Shown piece after piece: positions 36,746 through 48,690 of a stretch of 64,000 bases of DNA. Origin of the DNA: Alligator mississippiensis (lineage: Eukaryota; Chordata; Crocodylia; Alligatoridae); contig NC_081830.1 in assembly GCF_030867095.1 (NCBI RefSeq), positions 38,192,781 through 38,256,780 of the forward strand, given 5' to 3'. The notes under the pieces are model-generated. The model ran no database searches and had not been told where the DNA came from. It saw only the letters and a list, made by a program, of their open reading frames with translations. A program made the translations under genes and the position numbers. Numbering within the stretch: the stretch's first letter is position 1; each line of letters starts with the position of its first letter.

Positions 36746-37995
36746 CTTATTTGCACAAAGAAGTTCCCATGCCCATGGTAGGAATGCAGGACATTATTCA
36801 CATTATAACCTTTGACTCCAAAATCACAGACAAACAGAACAATGAAAGACTTGAGAGCTTTCAGAGAGTACATTCTGCATTTACTTTTGTGCAAACATGC
36901 ATACTTTTGCCACATAGCATAAAAACCATGCATCCCATGGGCCACTCAGCGCTCACTGTCTGATGGGTTGTTCTCTTTCGATGTTCTTCTCTGCCAGAAG
37001 AAAAGCTCACTTTTAAAATAGCAGACATCAGCATGGAGTCTGACACAAGAGAGGGCCGGCACATCATGCAGAGATAACAAGTTTTCCCCCTACTTCCTCT
37101 GCCATCAGTATATTCAAGATGTTCAGTGTTGAATATTGTAATTCACTCTAAGAGCTTCCTAAACCTCATGCTCTGACTTTCAGTAAAGCAGGACTACTTA
37201 TTTCCATTGGGCCATGCTAATTTGCCCTTCTCATGTCCAATAGACTTAAAGGACTCCCCACACCATACTTTCTACTCTTGCTCTCTAGCCTGTTCACTCG
37301 CATCCTGGCACAGCCCAGTGAAGTCACTAGAAATATTTCTACTGACTCCAGTGGACTTTGGGTGAGGCCCTCAGCTCCTCCCAGCCCTTTTCTGATCTTT
37401 CTGCTTGAGTCTTCACTGAACACAGGGAGATGATTTACTGTTTCCCCTTGCTGAATGAGCATTTCTTCATACCATCTGGAGCCTCATCTCACCTCAAAGA
37501 CTCTCCAGCTTCCACTTGATTCTGCACTGTTTTGAGAGGCTGTAAACGAAGTGATTCAGAAATAAATGTTATTGTAACATAGTTCAGTTCCTCTACAATG
37601 AAGAAGCTTTTTTAGAAACTGAATCATCCTGGTCTTTTGAAAAGCCAAGAACTTATTAAGCTTCTGGATGAGGAATCTAAATTACATTTTCAAAATAGAG
37701 CAAGTAAGATTTTTTTCCTCATATGCCTTCTCTCCCTCAAACATATTGTGCTGTGGGTCACAGCAAGGTTGAGGGATTATCAACTGATAATATTTACTTG
37801 GTTAAAGGGAAAGGCTTTATTCTTAAAATAGAACAGTAAACTCTCCCTGGCAGGGTTATCGGGTTTGGAATCTTTTTGGTTAAGCACAATTTTTGTCTCG
37901 GTTGAATATTACCCTGGAGGTTTAATGTTTTATACAGGGGACATGTTAGATGGAACAATATTCTAGGAAACGTTTTTCCAGTAAACAACATTTGC
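36746..37995. other. Non-coding, nothing recognised
   Basis: No exon or RNA gene recognised. The segment just right of the LINE (36746-37070) contains modest open frames on both strands with no motif. Confidence 0.4.
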
Positions 37996-38140
37996 TTAAT
38001 AATAAGTAATAATGTATTGCTTCTTATCCAGCACTTTGCATCTATAATTCTCAAGATGCTTTATAAAGGGAGGCAAATGTTACTCTGATAGGGATAATTA
38101 GGCATAGAGAGAGGGCAAACAGCTTGGCCTGTCCTATTTT
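37996..38140 (-). mobile_element. MIR/CORE-SINE, antisense, 3' and core part
   Basis: CAGCACTTTGCATCTATAAT-TCTCAAGATGCTTTATAAAGG, then a decayed ATTA-CCCATTTTACAGATG-like region and AGGCATAGAGAGAGG. The order matches an antisense MIR-like SINE. It appears to continue at 38338-38430 after an intervening ~200 bases. Confidence 0.55.
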
Positions 38141-38337
38141 ATTCTAGGTAAGTACTTCCATCACAGCTATCACCATGGTATCTGGGCAACATGTAGAATT
38201 ACAAATCAGCAACGAGAAGAACATCAACGGGGGGCTGATGAGGATTCAAATAGGGTGTTGATTACTATGTGTTTGCAGCAGTCTCACCACAAAAAGATTA
38301 CACTCCAGACAAAGAGCAGGAGGATATAGAGACTTCA

Positions 38338-38430
38338 CTTACCAAAGGTCACCCAACAGACTAGGGCCCAGTCTGGAGAGTCCCAGTGTCCTCGCACTCA
38401 GTCCAGCACCCTTAATCCATGCTGTTTCCC
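38338..38430 (-). mobile_element. MIR/CORE-SINE, antisense, tRNA-related part
   Basis: TTACCAAAGGTCACCCAACAG followed by GGCCCAGTCTGGAGAGTCCC-AGTGTCCTCGCACTC matches the antisense MIR core and decayed tRNA head. Probably the other half of the copy at 37996-38140. Confidence 0.55.
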
Positions 38431-38803
38431 ACCTGTGGGCAGCCAGGAGACAGTCATCTTCATTTTAGCAGTAGTCAGGATCAGCCTGGCCTTTCCATCT
38501 TCCTGCATGGAACAGTCCTATCCACATCCCTTGAGGAGGCTCTGGAAGATGATGGAGGACACAGGGACTTCTGTTGCCAGCTAAACTGAGCTGCAGAGGA
38601 AAGAACGAAGGATCATAGAAATTAGAGGCAAAAAACAATGGATGGGAGTAGATTTCACCACCCAGTTCCTTCCACCCAAATTCATTTGACAAATTAGGTC
38701 CTTGTGGCTCTGATTCTGGAGTGTACATGCTTCAATGACATCTGGAGCAGAGCAGTTCTCCCGACTCCAGGTCTACAGCCCCCTTCTGCATATTGCTCTA
38801 TAC

Positions 38804-39120
38804 CAGTGATTCTCAACCAGATGTTCTAGCACCCTGAGGTGCTGTGAGATCCTTAAAAGGGTTAAGTGCAGTACTAGTAGTGTTAGGTATGCAAACACCT
38901 ACACACGATTCACAAGATAAACTCAGAGATTTCAATTAGGAATCCATGGTGTCAAAAACACTCTGACCTTTTGTGGTCTTTCTCAGTTCTTTCCCACAGA
39001 AGAATTGTTGTATTTTTTTTCTATAGTCAAAAAAATGAGTGAAAGCCAAGAGCTGGCATTTTCTGTGGAGTTCATTGCATCTAACAAAGGCTGCCCTGAG
39101 TAAAAAGTTGAGAACCACTG
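38804..39120 (+). mobile_element. hAT-like MITE, copy 2
   Basis: Starts CAGTGATTCTCAACC and ends AGTTGAGAACCACTG. The flanking 8-bp duplication is CTCTATAC (38796-38803) and GTCTATAC (39121-39128), one mismatch. The interior matches copy 1 at 26160-26479 at similar length (317 versus 320). Non-coding; needs a hAT transposase from elsewhere. Confidence 0.87.
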
Positions 39121-39716
39121 GTCTATACCCTTGGTGATGTCTCCTTAGTATGATATCTGTAACTGTTTGACTACAGTTGCATTTACGATGAGGAGACAGA
39201 AACTGCCAGGACAACTCTCATTTTCATTTCTCTTAAATAAAGGACCTTAGCAATATGTTAGCATTTTTGGTTCCTCCCTGGTTCTCAATGGCTTTTCAAA
39301 AATAACTGACTAAGTTTTGCAAGTTTGTTAGATAACAGCGCTTTCCCCACGCAAGAATGAAAGATTTCTCCTTAGAAATAAAGACTTTTTCAAGAAGCTC
39401 ATTTAACAAAAGGTCTCTGGTGTCTTCAGTTTGAAATAACTAATGAAACAATCTGTATTTTTGGGTGATTTGAATTACATTCTTCAAAGCGCCACCTCCA
39501 GGAAGCACTTTGGTATGTACTAGCCTCCTGGTCTATGCAAGTCTTCAGCATACAGCCAAGTGCTGTGCTGAACAGGCAGAGATGTCAGAAAATGCTAAAT
39601 GTTTTCCCAAAGTGCAGTCTGATCCATGCTAAGGGGAGACAGGAGAAGAGAGCATGGCTGGGTCTCACTCACCCAGTGCAGGAGGCTCTCTTCGATGGGG
39701 CAGAAGGAGCTATGTA

Positions 39717-39846
39717 CAGGTTTCCCTCGCTTTATGCAGGTTCTGTACATGTGAATTTGCTCTTATGCAATGACCCTTTTTATGCGAATTTGAGTTATGA
39801 GCCATTTTCTAGGAACTCATGTACAACATAAAGTGAGGGAAACCTG
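39717..39846 (+). mobile_element. Short TA-flanked MITE, mariner/Tigger-like
   Basis: TA at 39715-39716 and 39847-39848 flank 130 bases. Ends: CAGGTTTCCCTCGCTTTATG on the left and CATAAAGTGAGGGAAACCTG on the right, nearly perfect inverted complements; the inner parts pair further (CTGTACATG / CATGTACAA). Known: TA duplications and CAGG termini are typical of Tigger/pogo MITEs. The termini differ from those of the elements at 3965 and 44234, so this is a separate family. Confidence 0.85.
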
Positions 39847-39848
39847 TA

Positions 39849-42800
39849 TATGGTTTTTCTTTGTAACTTTTCACATCCTATCTCAGCCAAACATGTTTCT
39901 CCAGCCCTGCTCCCTCCCTGTTCTGATCTCAGGTGCTTGGAAGATCTGTGCTGCTACTGCAACATGATCCTTTCCCCATGATCAAGGTCACAGACTCTGT
40001 GGGCTGGCCTCTCCCTACCCCTGCATGTTATGGAGGTATTTACATCAATGGAAAATGCCATCAAATCTCTCTTGTCATCCTGGTGGCAACAGAAACCCAA
40101 GTTGCAAAGGAACTGATGCTCAGGCCTGATGCTTCTGGTGAACACACTGCCCTCAGAGTCTCACTCAAGCTTTCCAGAACCATAGGAAACAATTCAATAC
40201 TGCAGCATCTGATAGAGACCCCCAGCTTCATCCTCTGCATCTTATCTTCTACTCCGGCCCCAGTGCATGCTGAGACACAACTCTGGCCAAGTAGCTAGTA
40301 CTACAGCAATATCTCAGGTATGTGTAGGGGACGGTTAATGAAATTTGGAGGTAGTCTCTCTCTGGCACAGACATTTTCATCAGTGCCAAGTGGGAGTGAA
40401 AGGCTACCAAGTCAGAATGATAACCAAAATGGGAAATGGCTAATTATTTGTATTCAGTGACCCTTCTGGTCAGGTGAGTTGGGGTGTTCAGTGCCTATTG
40501 CTGGGGCAAGTCCTGTTTTTTTTGTTCTTATTGTGGGTCATCTTTGAATCAGGGGGAAACAACGCTGGTCATAAGTTTGTGGGGAAGTCCTGGACACAAC
40601 TGCATTTACAGAGAATCATAAACAAGATACTGTGCTGCTGTGGGGAAGGAAGGTTGTCAGCAAAAAAAAAATCAGCCATAGCTAATTTCCTTGCTCAGAA
40701 AATCAGCTTTGGATACAAGCCATGTCACCAGTTACCCTGGTCTCAAACGTTTTCTGTATGTTGGTTATGGGGCCATGCCAGCTACTATGAGAGTCTACAG
40801 ATAAATAGTATGCCACCAATAGGGTCTGAGCCTTATCCCTACTATTGCAGTTAAGAGCCACTGGGCCTTTAACAGGCCTAGTGGTAGGATGGCCTCACTA
40901 AAGCCTGTGGTAGACACTTAAGATGTGATTAACCAGTTAATTGCATCTTAAAGTGTGACCCAGTCATACGTTCAGGTGATAAATGGCACAATGAAACAGG
41001 AAACCATCCACACAGTTATTACACAAAATATATGTAATAACCATATGGCTGGATTCCATTGCTCCTTAAATTGAAGGTGTGGCTTGTGGAGTCCCCACAG
41101 GCCGGTAATCAGCTGATTTTCCATATGAGTACAACCACACTGGGCAGCCGTGGTGTGGTCCCAATCCCACTGATGATCAGCTGATCAGGAGTGCTCTGGG
41201 GCTTAAACTGTGGAGTGCTCCCAATCTGCCAGCCATTAGCTGATTGTCATTTGACTCCAGAGGCTGCATGGGGGCTCAAACCAACCACATGGATCCCTGA
41301 AGCCATTTCAGTGCCAGAGGAGGCTGGGATAATGATCTCAGGCTCATTTGGCACTGGCAAGTATGGTGCAATTAGGATTGGATCCCCAATCCCAAAATCA
41401 CACCTTCTGTCATGCACATGTGGCATGGCAGGAAGTCCGATTGTTGAGATCATGGATTGGATTCCCTTGCATCTTCAAACAAACAGCTGTCAGTGGCCTA
41501 AGGGGCCTCTACATTCAAAATTAATTCCCAGTGGCCACCTGCACAGGCCAAAGCCTAAGACACAACACACTGCTTATCTGTTTGCTTTTGCCTGCTTTTC
41601 AGTTCATGCTTCTAGCACACTGGCTTACTCTCCGTTCCTGACACTGGGCTGGCTAACATTCCTGAAGGCAGCAGAATGTTGTCTAAGTGCTGTCTACCAG
41701 GGGTGCTTTCGGTGCACTTTGTGGCTAGCTGTGCACACCTGCTGTGCAAAAGATGCTAAGAGGCAAAGATATTCAAAGGTGATTAGGTGCCTAAAGTGCC
41801 TTTAAAAACCTGGCCCTAAGTGTGTATTATCTAGAGATGATGAATCAACCCAACTCACATACACCAAAACATCTTGACACTGCTCAGATATTGTCAAGGG
41901 GTCTGAAAGTGCACAGGAAAGTAAAGATCAGGCCCTGAATGTGGGGCACATTCAGTGGAACAACTTTTGCCCATTCCCATGCCTGACCCTATAGATGGCT
42001 GCATGGTTATTATTTAGCATACAGCAATCTGTGTGGATTGAAGTATTTTGCAGCCATCTTCCTGACAGACCCTGACAAAAGCTCTCCATGCTTCAGATAT
42101 CATGGTGCCTTCTAAGAAAAATTGCAGGTTTCCTGTCTTGGTCTTTGCATGAATTGCTTGAAGATCATTGTTATAGACAGATAGGAGAGGGGGAAGGCTT
42201 AACATGGGGCTGCCTCAGGATTTTGCAGGAAGACAGACCAACCTTTGAGTCAGGTCTTTGACAGGGTGTAAGTAGTATAAAATCTGGAGGCAGGAGTTAG
42301 CCCTACCTATGCCGCTGCCAAAGACCTGACTGTGAGGCAGGTCTGTCAGCTCTGGAGAAATTCAGTAATCATTTACTCCATATCAAGCAGGTAAATATGT
42401 GGCTAATATCATGATGTGGAAATCAGATCAGCAATTATGCAGTGGTACAGACTACTGCTCCAAGCATTAGAAGATAAAGCTTATCTAGCTGCCAATTTGT
42501 TTCCTCCGCACTTTCCTCAATGAAGGTTTCAATGTGAAGTGCACAGCATGAGCTGCAGTCTTCACTATGGGGTAAGTCGATGGTAGGCAGGGTGGCATGA
42601 GGCAGCATGGAAAGCCCTGGCCTGGGTTCTGGAAGGCAGCTGAGGTTTGCACAGTGTAGTATACTTCAGGGACAGAGGCGCCTCTGCACTGGCTTTGGGC
42701 CTCCTGCAACTGAGTTCTGCAGGGGTCCAGAATCCCCCTATACTGCCACCAGGAAGCAACATAGCCTACAGCCATTTGTAGGACTCTGAGCTGGCACACC

Positions 42801-44233
42801 CTGCCCTAGGGCTGCTGGATTGCCCCCTTGACCCATTAGCCATTTGTATTGGTGCTGCATTTCCTATTTCCCCATGTTTTAGCCAGTAGTGTGTGCCTGC
42901 TCCTCCTCCAGCAACTGTTCAGCAGCTTGTGGTGTTAGTGGGGTCTCAGCTCAATAACTGTTGTCAGCCTTTGGACTGTGTTAAATGTTGTCTTTTAATT
43001 TACTGGAGGCACCTGGAGGCATGGCTAAAATCTGAACTCATAAATAGAGTGCATCAATTTCAGCAGAATTGGAAGATATGCCTGACATCTGCAATCTTGG
43101 CTTACAGCTTGCTCCTCTTCATAGAGCATGCACAGAGGGGGCACTCACTACCCACTGACCAGGATAGCCTCTCAGCTAAGCACCAATTACAAGATTTGCA
43201 CTTTCATGTCTAGAACTGCCAGTTACAGGAAGCCTTCCCTAAGGAGCTGGGCTGAAATCAAAACCCAAGCATGTGCTCAGCAGTGGCAGCCTGGCTAGGG
43301 CTCTACAGCAGGGCAGAGACCTGGCTACATGTTCAGAAAGGTGGGGAGGGGGTCTGGATTGTGCCTGGAGCAGGACACCCATAGCGGGTGTCTTTCACTG
43401 TCTGATTTAACCCTTGTGCAGCATGTGGATGTCTCCATAACAGGGACAGATGATTCAACAGCATGACAAGATAGATTGATGGCCTCTACTGTGCATGTGT
43501 GGAACTAGCCTGGCTCCCATGTTAGCTGTACATCAATGTCCCAATACATCACAGTACCACAGAGCAATGACTGTAGGGATGCAACTGTAAGGGAACCAGA
43601 AGGGCTGAAGGATCACAAAGAGAGGGGAAGTAGCTCATGAGATGCTTCTAAAGTGTGGCCCTCTATTTATAGCTTTTGCAGGAGCAAATAAGGATGTTCA
43701 TATGTCAGCTGGTGTAAGACAGCATAGATCCACTGAAATCCCTAAGTCACATGCCCAGGTCTGAGACAGTGGAATCATGCTCACTCCTGCTAGCTAAGCG
43801 TTTGGCCCATTATTTCTTCCTGCTTGCAGTATCTATAGTTCTGCACCCAACTCCATTCTTCCTCCATAATTCACAAGGAAGACTAGGTGCCAAATGTTTC
43901 AAAAGAAACATTGAACAAAGGCAACAAAATGCCAGTGTAACACCTGACAAAACATCCTTTGTTCCTTTATTTTGACAGCTGTCGTTTAATTAGCTTGGTT
44001 AATACCTTTATTAGCGCTTTCAGAGGCAATGTATACTTTGTTAAGTGTCTCAGTAATTTAAGGCCTCACAGCAACACAGGGCTGTTAAATGATTGTCTAG
44101 AGGTGGCAATTTGTGGCGTGGGTTAGAAAGCATGCCATGTAACAAAGCAGGGGTTAGCGAAGTTCTACTGTGTGTTGAAACCCTGCCAAAAGGCCTTTCT
44201 AAAACACAAAGGAGAATCTTTTGCCATTATGTA
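39849..44233. other. Non-coding, mostly unassigned
   Basis: Contains the longest plus-strand open frame of the window (204 codons, 41191-41805), without family motif. Bases 40910-40965 carry a TTAAGATGTGATTAACCAG / TTAATTGCATCTTAAAG palindrome, likely the end or centre of an old DNA element. Bases 41765-41815 resemble one arm of a sauropsid palindromic MITE (AAAGGTGATTAGGTGCCTAA). No RNA gene seen. Confidence 0.4.
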
Positions 44234-44836
44234 CAGGCAGTCCTCAACTTACAACATTTCGAGTTACAATGTTTCACACTTACAACCTGTATAAATTGAC
44301 ACCCTGTTTCAAATTTCTGACACCAGTTTCGACTTTACAACGCTTGATCCAATGCAACGCCACATCAGTGAACAAGTTCGCTGCATCACCCATCTCCCTC
44401 GAGAACATCTGTCCAAACTTCTTTGGACACTTTCTTTAAGAAAGCAGACAAGACTCCAGAAAAACCTGCAGCCAAAACTCCTGAGAAGACTCCAGCCAAG
44501 AACCCTTCAAAAAGTCCAACCAAAAACCCTTCAAAAGGTCCAGCTAAGAGCCCTTCAAAAAGTCCAGCAAAGTCACTTCAAAGAAGTCCTTCCAAATCAA
44601 TATGATTGCTATTTACAATATAAATACATTAATGTAGCTATGTTACTCATCTATAATTGATTGAGTACAAAATTCTGGGGTATTTTGGTGAAAATAGGGT
44701 ATCGAGCCTGGGTTCAGGAACCAATCCCCCATTTATAACATTGTTTCCTATGGGAAAATCGGTTCCGAGTTACAACGTTTCGACTTAAGATGCAGTTTTC
44801 AGGAACCAATTGTATCATAAGTCCAAGGACTGCCTG
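44234..44836 (+). mobile_element. Tigger-like element, copy 2, with transposase C-terminal remnant
   Basis: TA at 44232-44233 and 44837-44838. Begins CAGGCAGTCCTCAACTTACA and ends AAGTCCAAGGACTGCCTG. Internally homologous to 3965-4489 but about 78 bases longer. The extra length is a run of short repeats encoding K-x-P-(E/S)-K-x-P units (44423-44605): the frame opens DTFFKKADKTPEK, then KNPSKSPTKNPSK and similar. Known: FFKK-like C-termini occur in Tigger transposases; the match here is by motif, not alignment. Non-autonomous. Confidence 0.82.
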
Positions 44837-44838
44837 TA

Positions 44839-45327
44839 TTAACAAGGCATTCTAAGCAAGCCTCAAATGAGTCAGTGGAGGAAACACACCTGCACAGCAG
44901 TAGCTCTTCTCTTTCACTAGGGTATGGCTAGGCTACCTGTGTGGTGATGGTATTTAGCTACTGGATCAGGAATCTGGACCTCAGCTGTTCCACTGACTCT
45001 AAGCTGTTTCACTGACCTGAAGGAAGCCCTGTTGACTACAAACAGCTCATTTCCTACCAACACTTCAGCCTAAGGAGTGGCCCCATGGCCTTCAGTGGGA
45101 TGACACATGAACTAAGTTGCTCCCAGCCATTAGTGCCAGCATGACTGGGTCATACAGCTTTTTGTCTTTTACTATGAAAGAACAGACATTAGCAGCAGGT
45201 AGTAGGGTTAGAGCAGTGCTGTAACCATGATGGCCCAGAGGATATGCACATCTTTGTAACTGGGAGTGATGTTAGATAAACTTTCATGCTAATGCTTTTC
45301 TAACATCTCTCCCAACCTTACAAGTTT
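44839..45327. other. Non-coding gap between Tigger element and CR1
   Basis: No gene or repeat recognised in these ~490 bases. Confidence 0.45.
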
Positions 45328-45372
45328 ATTCATAGATTCATAGATTCATAGATGTTAGGGTCGGAAGGGACC

Positions 45373-48347
45373 TCAATAGATCATCGAATCCAACCCCCTG
45401 CATAGGCAGGAAAGAGTGCTGGGTTTAGATGACCCCTCTAGATGCCTATCTAACCTCCTCTTGAAGACCCCCAGGGTAGGGGAGAGCACCACCTCCCTTG
45501 GGAGCCTGTTCCAGACCTTGTCCACTCTAACTGCGAAGAAGTTCTTCCTAATGTCTAGTCTAAATCTGCTCTCTGCTAGCTTGTGGCCATTATTTCTTGT
45601 AATCCCCGGGGGCGCCTTGGTGAGTAAAGCCTCACCAATTCCCTTCTGTGCCCCCGTGATGAACTTATAGACAGCCACAAGGTCACCTCTCAACCTTCTC
45701 TTGTGGAGGCTGAAGAGGTCCAGGTGCTCCAGTCTCTCCTCATAGGGCTTCGCCTGCAAGCCCTTAACCATATGTGTGGCCCTTCTCTGGACCCTCTCCA
45801 GGTTATCCACATCCCTCTTGAAGTGTGGCACCCAAAATTGCACGCAGTATTCCAACTGCGGTCTGACCAGTGCCCGCTAGAGGGGAAGTATCACCTCCCT
45901 GGTTCTGTTCGTCATGCATCTGCTGATGCACGATAAAGTGCCATTAGCTTTTCTGATGACTTGGTCACACTGATGACTCATGTTCATCTTGGAGTCCACT
46001 AGGACTCCAAGATCCCTTTCTGCTTCCATGCCTCCAAGCAGGTCATTCCCTAGGCAGTAGGTATGCTGGACATTTCTCCTCCCTAGGTGCAGCACTTTGC
46101 GTTTCTCCTTGTTGAATTGCATTCTGTTGTTTTCTGCCCATATGTCCAACCTGTCCAGGTCTGCTTGTAGTTGTTCCCTGCCCTCCGGTGTGTCCACTTC
46201 TCCCCACAGTTTTGTGTCATCCGCAAACTTGGACAGAGTACACTTCACTCCCTCATCCAAGTCGCTGATGAAAACATTGAAGAGTATCGGTCCAAGGACC
46301 GAGCCCTGCGGGACCCCACTGCCCACACCCTTCCAGGTCGAAACCGACCCATCCACTATGACTCTCTGGGTACGATCCTCTAGCCAATTCACCACCCATT
46401 GGACTGTGTAGTCGTCCAAGTCACAGCCTCTTAACTTGTTCACCAGTATGGGGTGGGGTACCGTATCGAAGGCCTTCCTGAAGTCTAAGTATACAACATC
46501 CACCCCTACTCCTGCATCCAGGCATTTTGTAACCTGGTCATAAAAAGAGACTAGATTAGTCAGGCATGATCTACCCGCTACGAACCCGTGCTGGTTTCCC
46601 CTCAGCATAATTTGTCCTGCCGGGCTCTCGCAAATGTGAGCCTTGATAATTTTTTCAAAGACTTTGCCTAGGATGGAGGTGAGACTGACTGGCCTATAGT
46701 TGCCTGGGTCCTCCTTCCTCCCCTTCTTGAAAATGGGGACCACGTTGGCCCTTTTCCAGTCCTCCAGGACCTGGCCGGTGCGTCACGAGTGTTCAAATAT
46801 TCCTGTCAGTGGCTGCGCAATGATGACAGCCAGTGCCTTCAGTACCCTTGGATGGAGCTCATCCGGGCCTGCCGACTTAAAGGCATCCAGTTCCTCCAGG
46901 TGACTCTGCACCATCTCAGGGTCTACGCCTGGTAGTCTGGCATCCTGCTGCTGCCTCTCTACAACCCCAGTGAGACTTGTCTTGCCCTTCACTTAGGAAC
47001 ACAGAGGCAAAGAACTCATTGAGGAGTTCAGCCTTGTCCCCCCTGTCTGTCACCAATTGCTTCTGCCCATCTAGTAGGGGTCCTATTCCTCCCTGGGCCT
47101 TCCTTTTACTCCCTATATATCTAAAGAACAATTTTTTGTTATCCTTAACTTGGGATGCCATCCTCAGCTCCATGGTAGCTTTGGCCTGTCTAACTGCCTC
47201 CCTACAAGCGCAAACAGAGGAGGTATGCTCCTCTTTAGTAGTCTCTCCCTGTTTCCACTTTTTATATGCCCCCTTTTAGCCCGTAGGCTGCTCTGGATTT
47301 CTCTGGTCAGCCAAGGAAGCCTCTTGGCCCCTTTCCCCCTTTTTCCCCGCATTGGGATCATCTCCCTCTGTGCCCAAAGGATCATTTCCTTAAGGCACAG
47401 CCACCCTTCCTAGGCTCCCAACTCTTCAAAACTCTTACTCTGCAGTGCGTCCTTGACTAAACGCCTGAGTTCATTGAAGTCAGCTTTCCTAAAGTCTAGC
47501 ATTTTCACCTTACTAGTTACCTTACCCACTCGATGTCTTATGGTGAATTCTATTATTTGGTGATCACTGTCCCCCAGGTGACCACCGATCTGTAGGTTTC
47601 CTACCATGTCATCCCCATTGCCAATACCAGGTCCAGTAAGGCATTCCCCCTAGTGGAACCATGTACCTCCTGCATCAGATGGAGGTCCTGTACACAGGAT
47701 AGGAACCTGCGTGAATGGTGGGACTTTGCTGTCTGCGTCTCCCAGCAGATGTCTGGGTAGTTTAGGTCCCCCATGACTACTGCCTCCCTAGTTTTTATGG
47801 TCTCCAAGAGCTGCCTCAGGAGCCCCAAATCTAGTTCTTCCTCTTGGTGTGGGGGTTTGTAGCAGACCTCTACCACCAAATCCCTTTCTCCTTGACCTCC
47901 ATGTCACCTAACCCACAATCCTTCTACTTTCTTCTCCTCCGATTCCAATTTGATAAGGATCGATGTATATCACTCATTGACATAGAGCGCCACCCCTCCC
48001 CCTCTTTTTCCCACTCTATCCTTTCTGTACAGCTTATAACCCTCAATGTGTACTGCCCAGTTGTGGGAAGAATCCCACCAGGTTTCTGTTAGCCCTACTA
48101 AGTCGTAGGTGTTTTCCGCAAGCAGGAGTGCTAGTTCATCCTGCTTGCTCCCCATGCTCCTAGCGCTAGTGTATAGGCACTTGAGCCCTCTGACTGGCGC
48201 CTTTGTTGCCCCCCGGCTCTGATGCCCAAAGGGCCCCTTATTGCTTACCTGCTTATTGCTTACCTGTGGTGTACTGCTGGCCGCCCCATGGATTGCAGGT
48301 TCCCGATGTTCTCCTTCTTCAGGCTGGGCTGTCTTTGTGGGTGCCAC
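45373..48347 (-). pseudogene. CR1 ORF2 (endonuclease plus reverse transcriptase), frame-broken
   Basis: Domain order is intact although the frame is broken several times. The APE-type endonuclease spans 48347-47410: LYTSARSMGSK, catalytic LTETWW, then GDLNYPDICW and SDHQIIEF. A linker follows (47385-46783: LPWLTREI, LFFRYIGSK, ELHPRVLK). The reverse transcriptase at 46743-45877 has VYLDFRKAFDTV, SGVPQGSVLGP and the catalytic FADDTKL. The C-terminal part (45855-45373) has MEYCVQFW, LERVQRRAT and LFSLHKRRLRGDL. Normal role: target-primed reverse transcription at a nicked genomic site. The frameshifts at about 47900, 47400, 47170, 46780 and 45870 make it inactive, yet the catalytic residues are unchanged, so decay is moderate. 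Confidence 0.92.
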
Positions 48348-48402
48348 ATGGTTTGGTGGTCCACGGCTTCCCTGCCCTCATCATCCCCTCCCCCCGACGA
48401 GC

Positions 48403-48690
48403 CTAGTTTAAAGCCCACTGGAGGAGATCCGCCAACCTAGAAGAGAACACATGCTTACCTTTGGGGAACAGGTGAAGCCCATCCCAACTGAGCATGTCTC
48501 TCGTCGTGATGTGCAGGTCATTGTCAAGGAAGCCAAAGCCTGCCTCAAGACACCATTGCTGAAGCCGCCAGTTGGTCTCTCTAATGCAATTCTCGTGTCG
48601 TCTTCCATGTCTACTCACTGGTAGGACAGAAGAGAATACCACCTGTGCACCTCTTTCCCTCAGCACGCCACCCAGAGCATGGTAGCAAGT
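48403..48690 (-). pseudogene. CR1 ORF1 C-terminal esterase-domain remnant
   Basis: The open frame reads RERGAQVVFSSVLPVSRHG, then NWRLQQWCLEAGFGFLDND, then SWDGLHLFPKGKHVFSSRL and ends LLQWALN-stop. The D-G-L-H-L...G-K pattern is the block V (Asp-x-x-His) of SGNH hydrolases. Known: CR1 ORF1 proteins carry an SGNH esterase domain, whose role in retrotransposition is unclear. The N-terminal part of the domain with the catalytic serine is lost by the 5' truncation. ORF1 stops 55 bases before the ORF2 start region. Confidence 0.8.

Larger units (their letters stand above)
45328..48690 (-). mobile_element. CR1 LINE, 3.36 kb, 5' truncated within ORF1
   Basis: The 3' end (at low coordinates) carries the CR1 octamer-type terminal repeat CATAGATT-CATAGATT-CATAGATG at about 45331-45352, followed inward by the conserved GGTCCCTTCCGACCC region (antisense on the plus strand). 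Going up, the minus strand encodes reverse transcriptase, endonuclease and the end of ORF1. CR1 copies reach about 4.5 kb when full length, so this is an unusually long copy. The truncation lies near 48690; no clear target-site duplication, as is normal for CR1. Confidence 0.93.

Noticed and set aside
41191..41805. 204-codon plus-strand open frame, the longest on that strand
   Set aside because: No family motif, no Kozak or splice context worth noting, and surroundings look like decayed repeats. One frame of this size is expected by chance in 64 kb.
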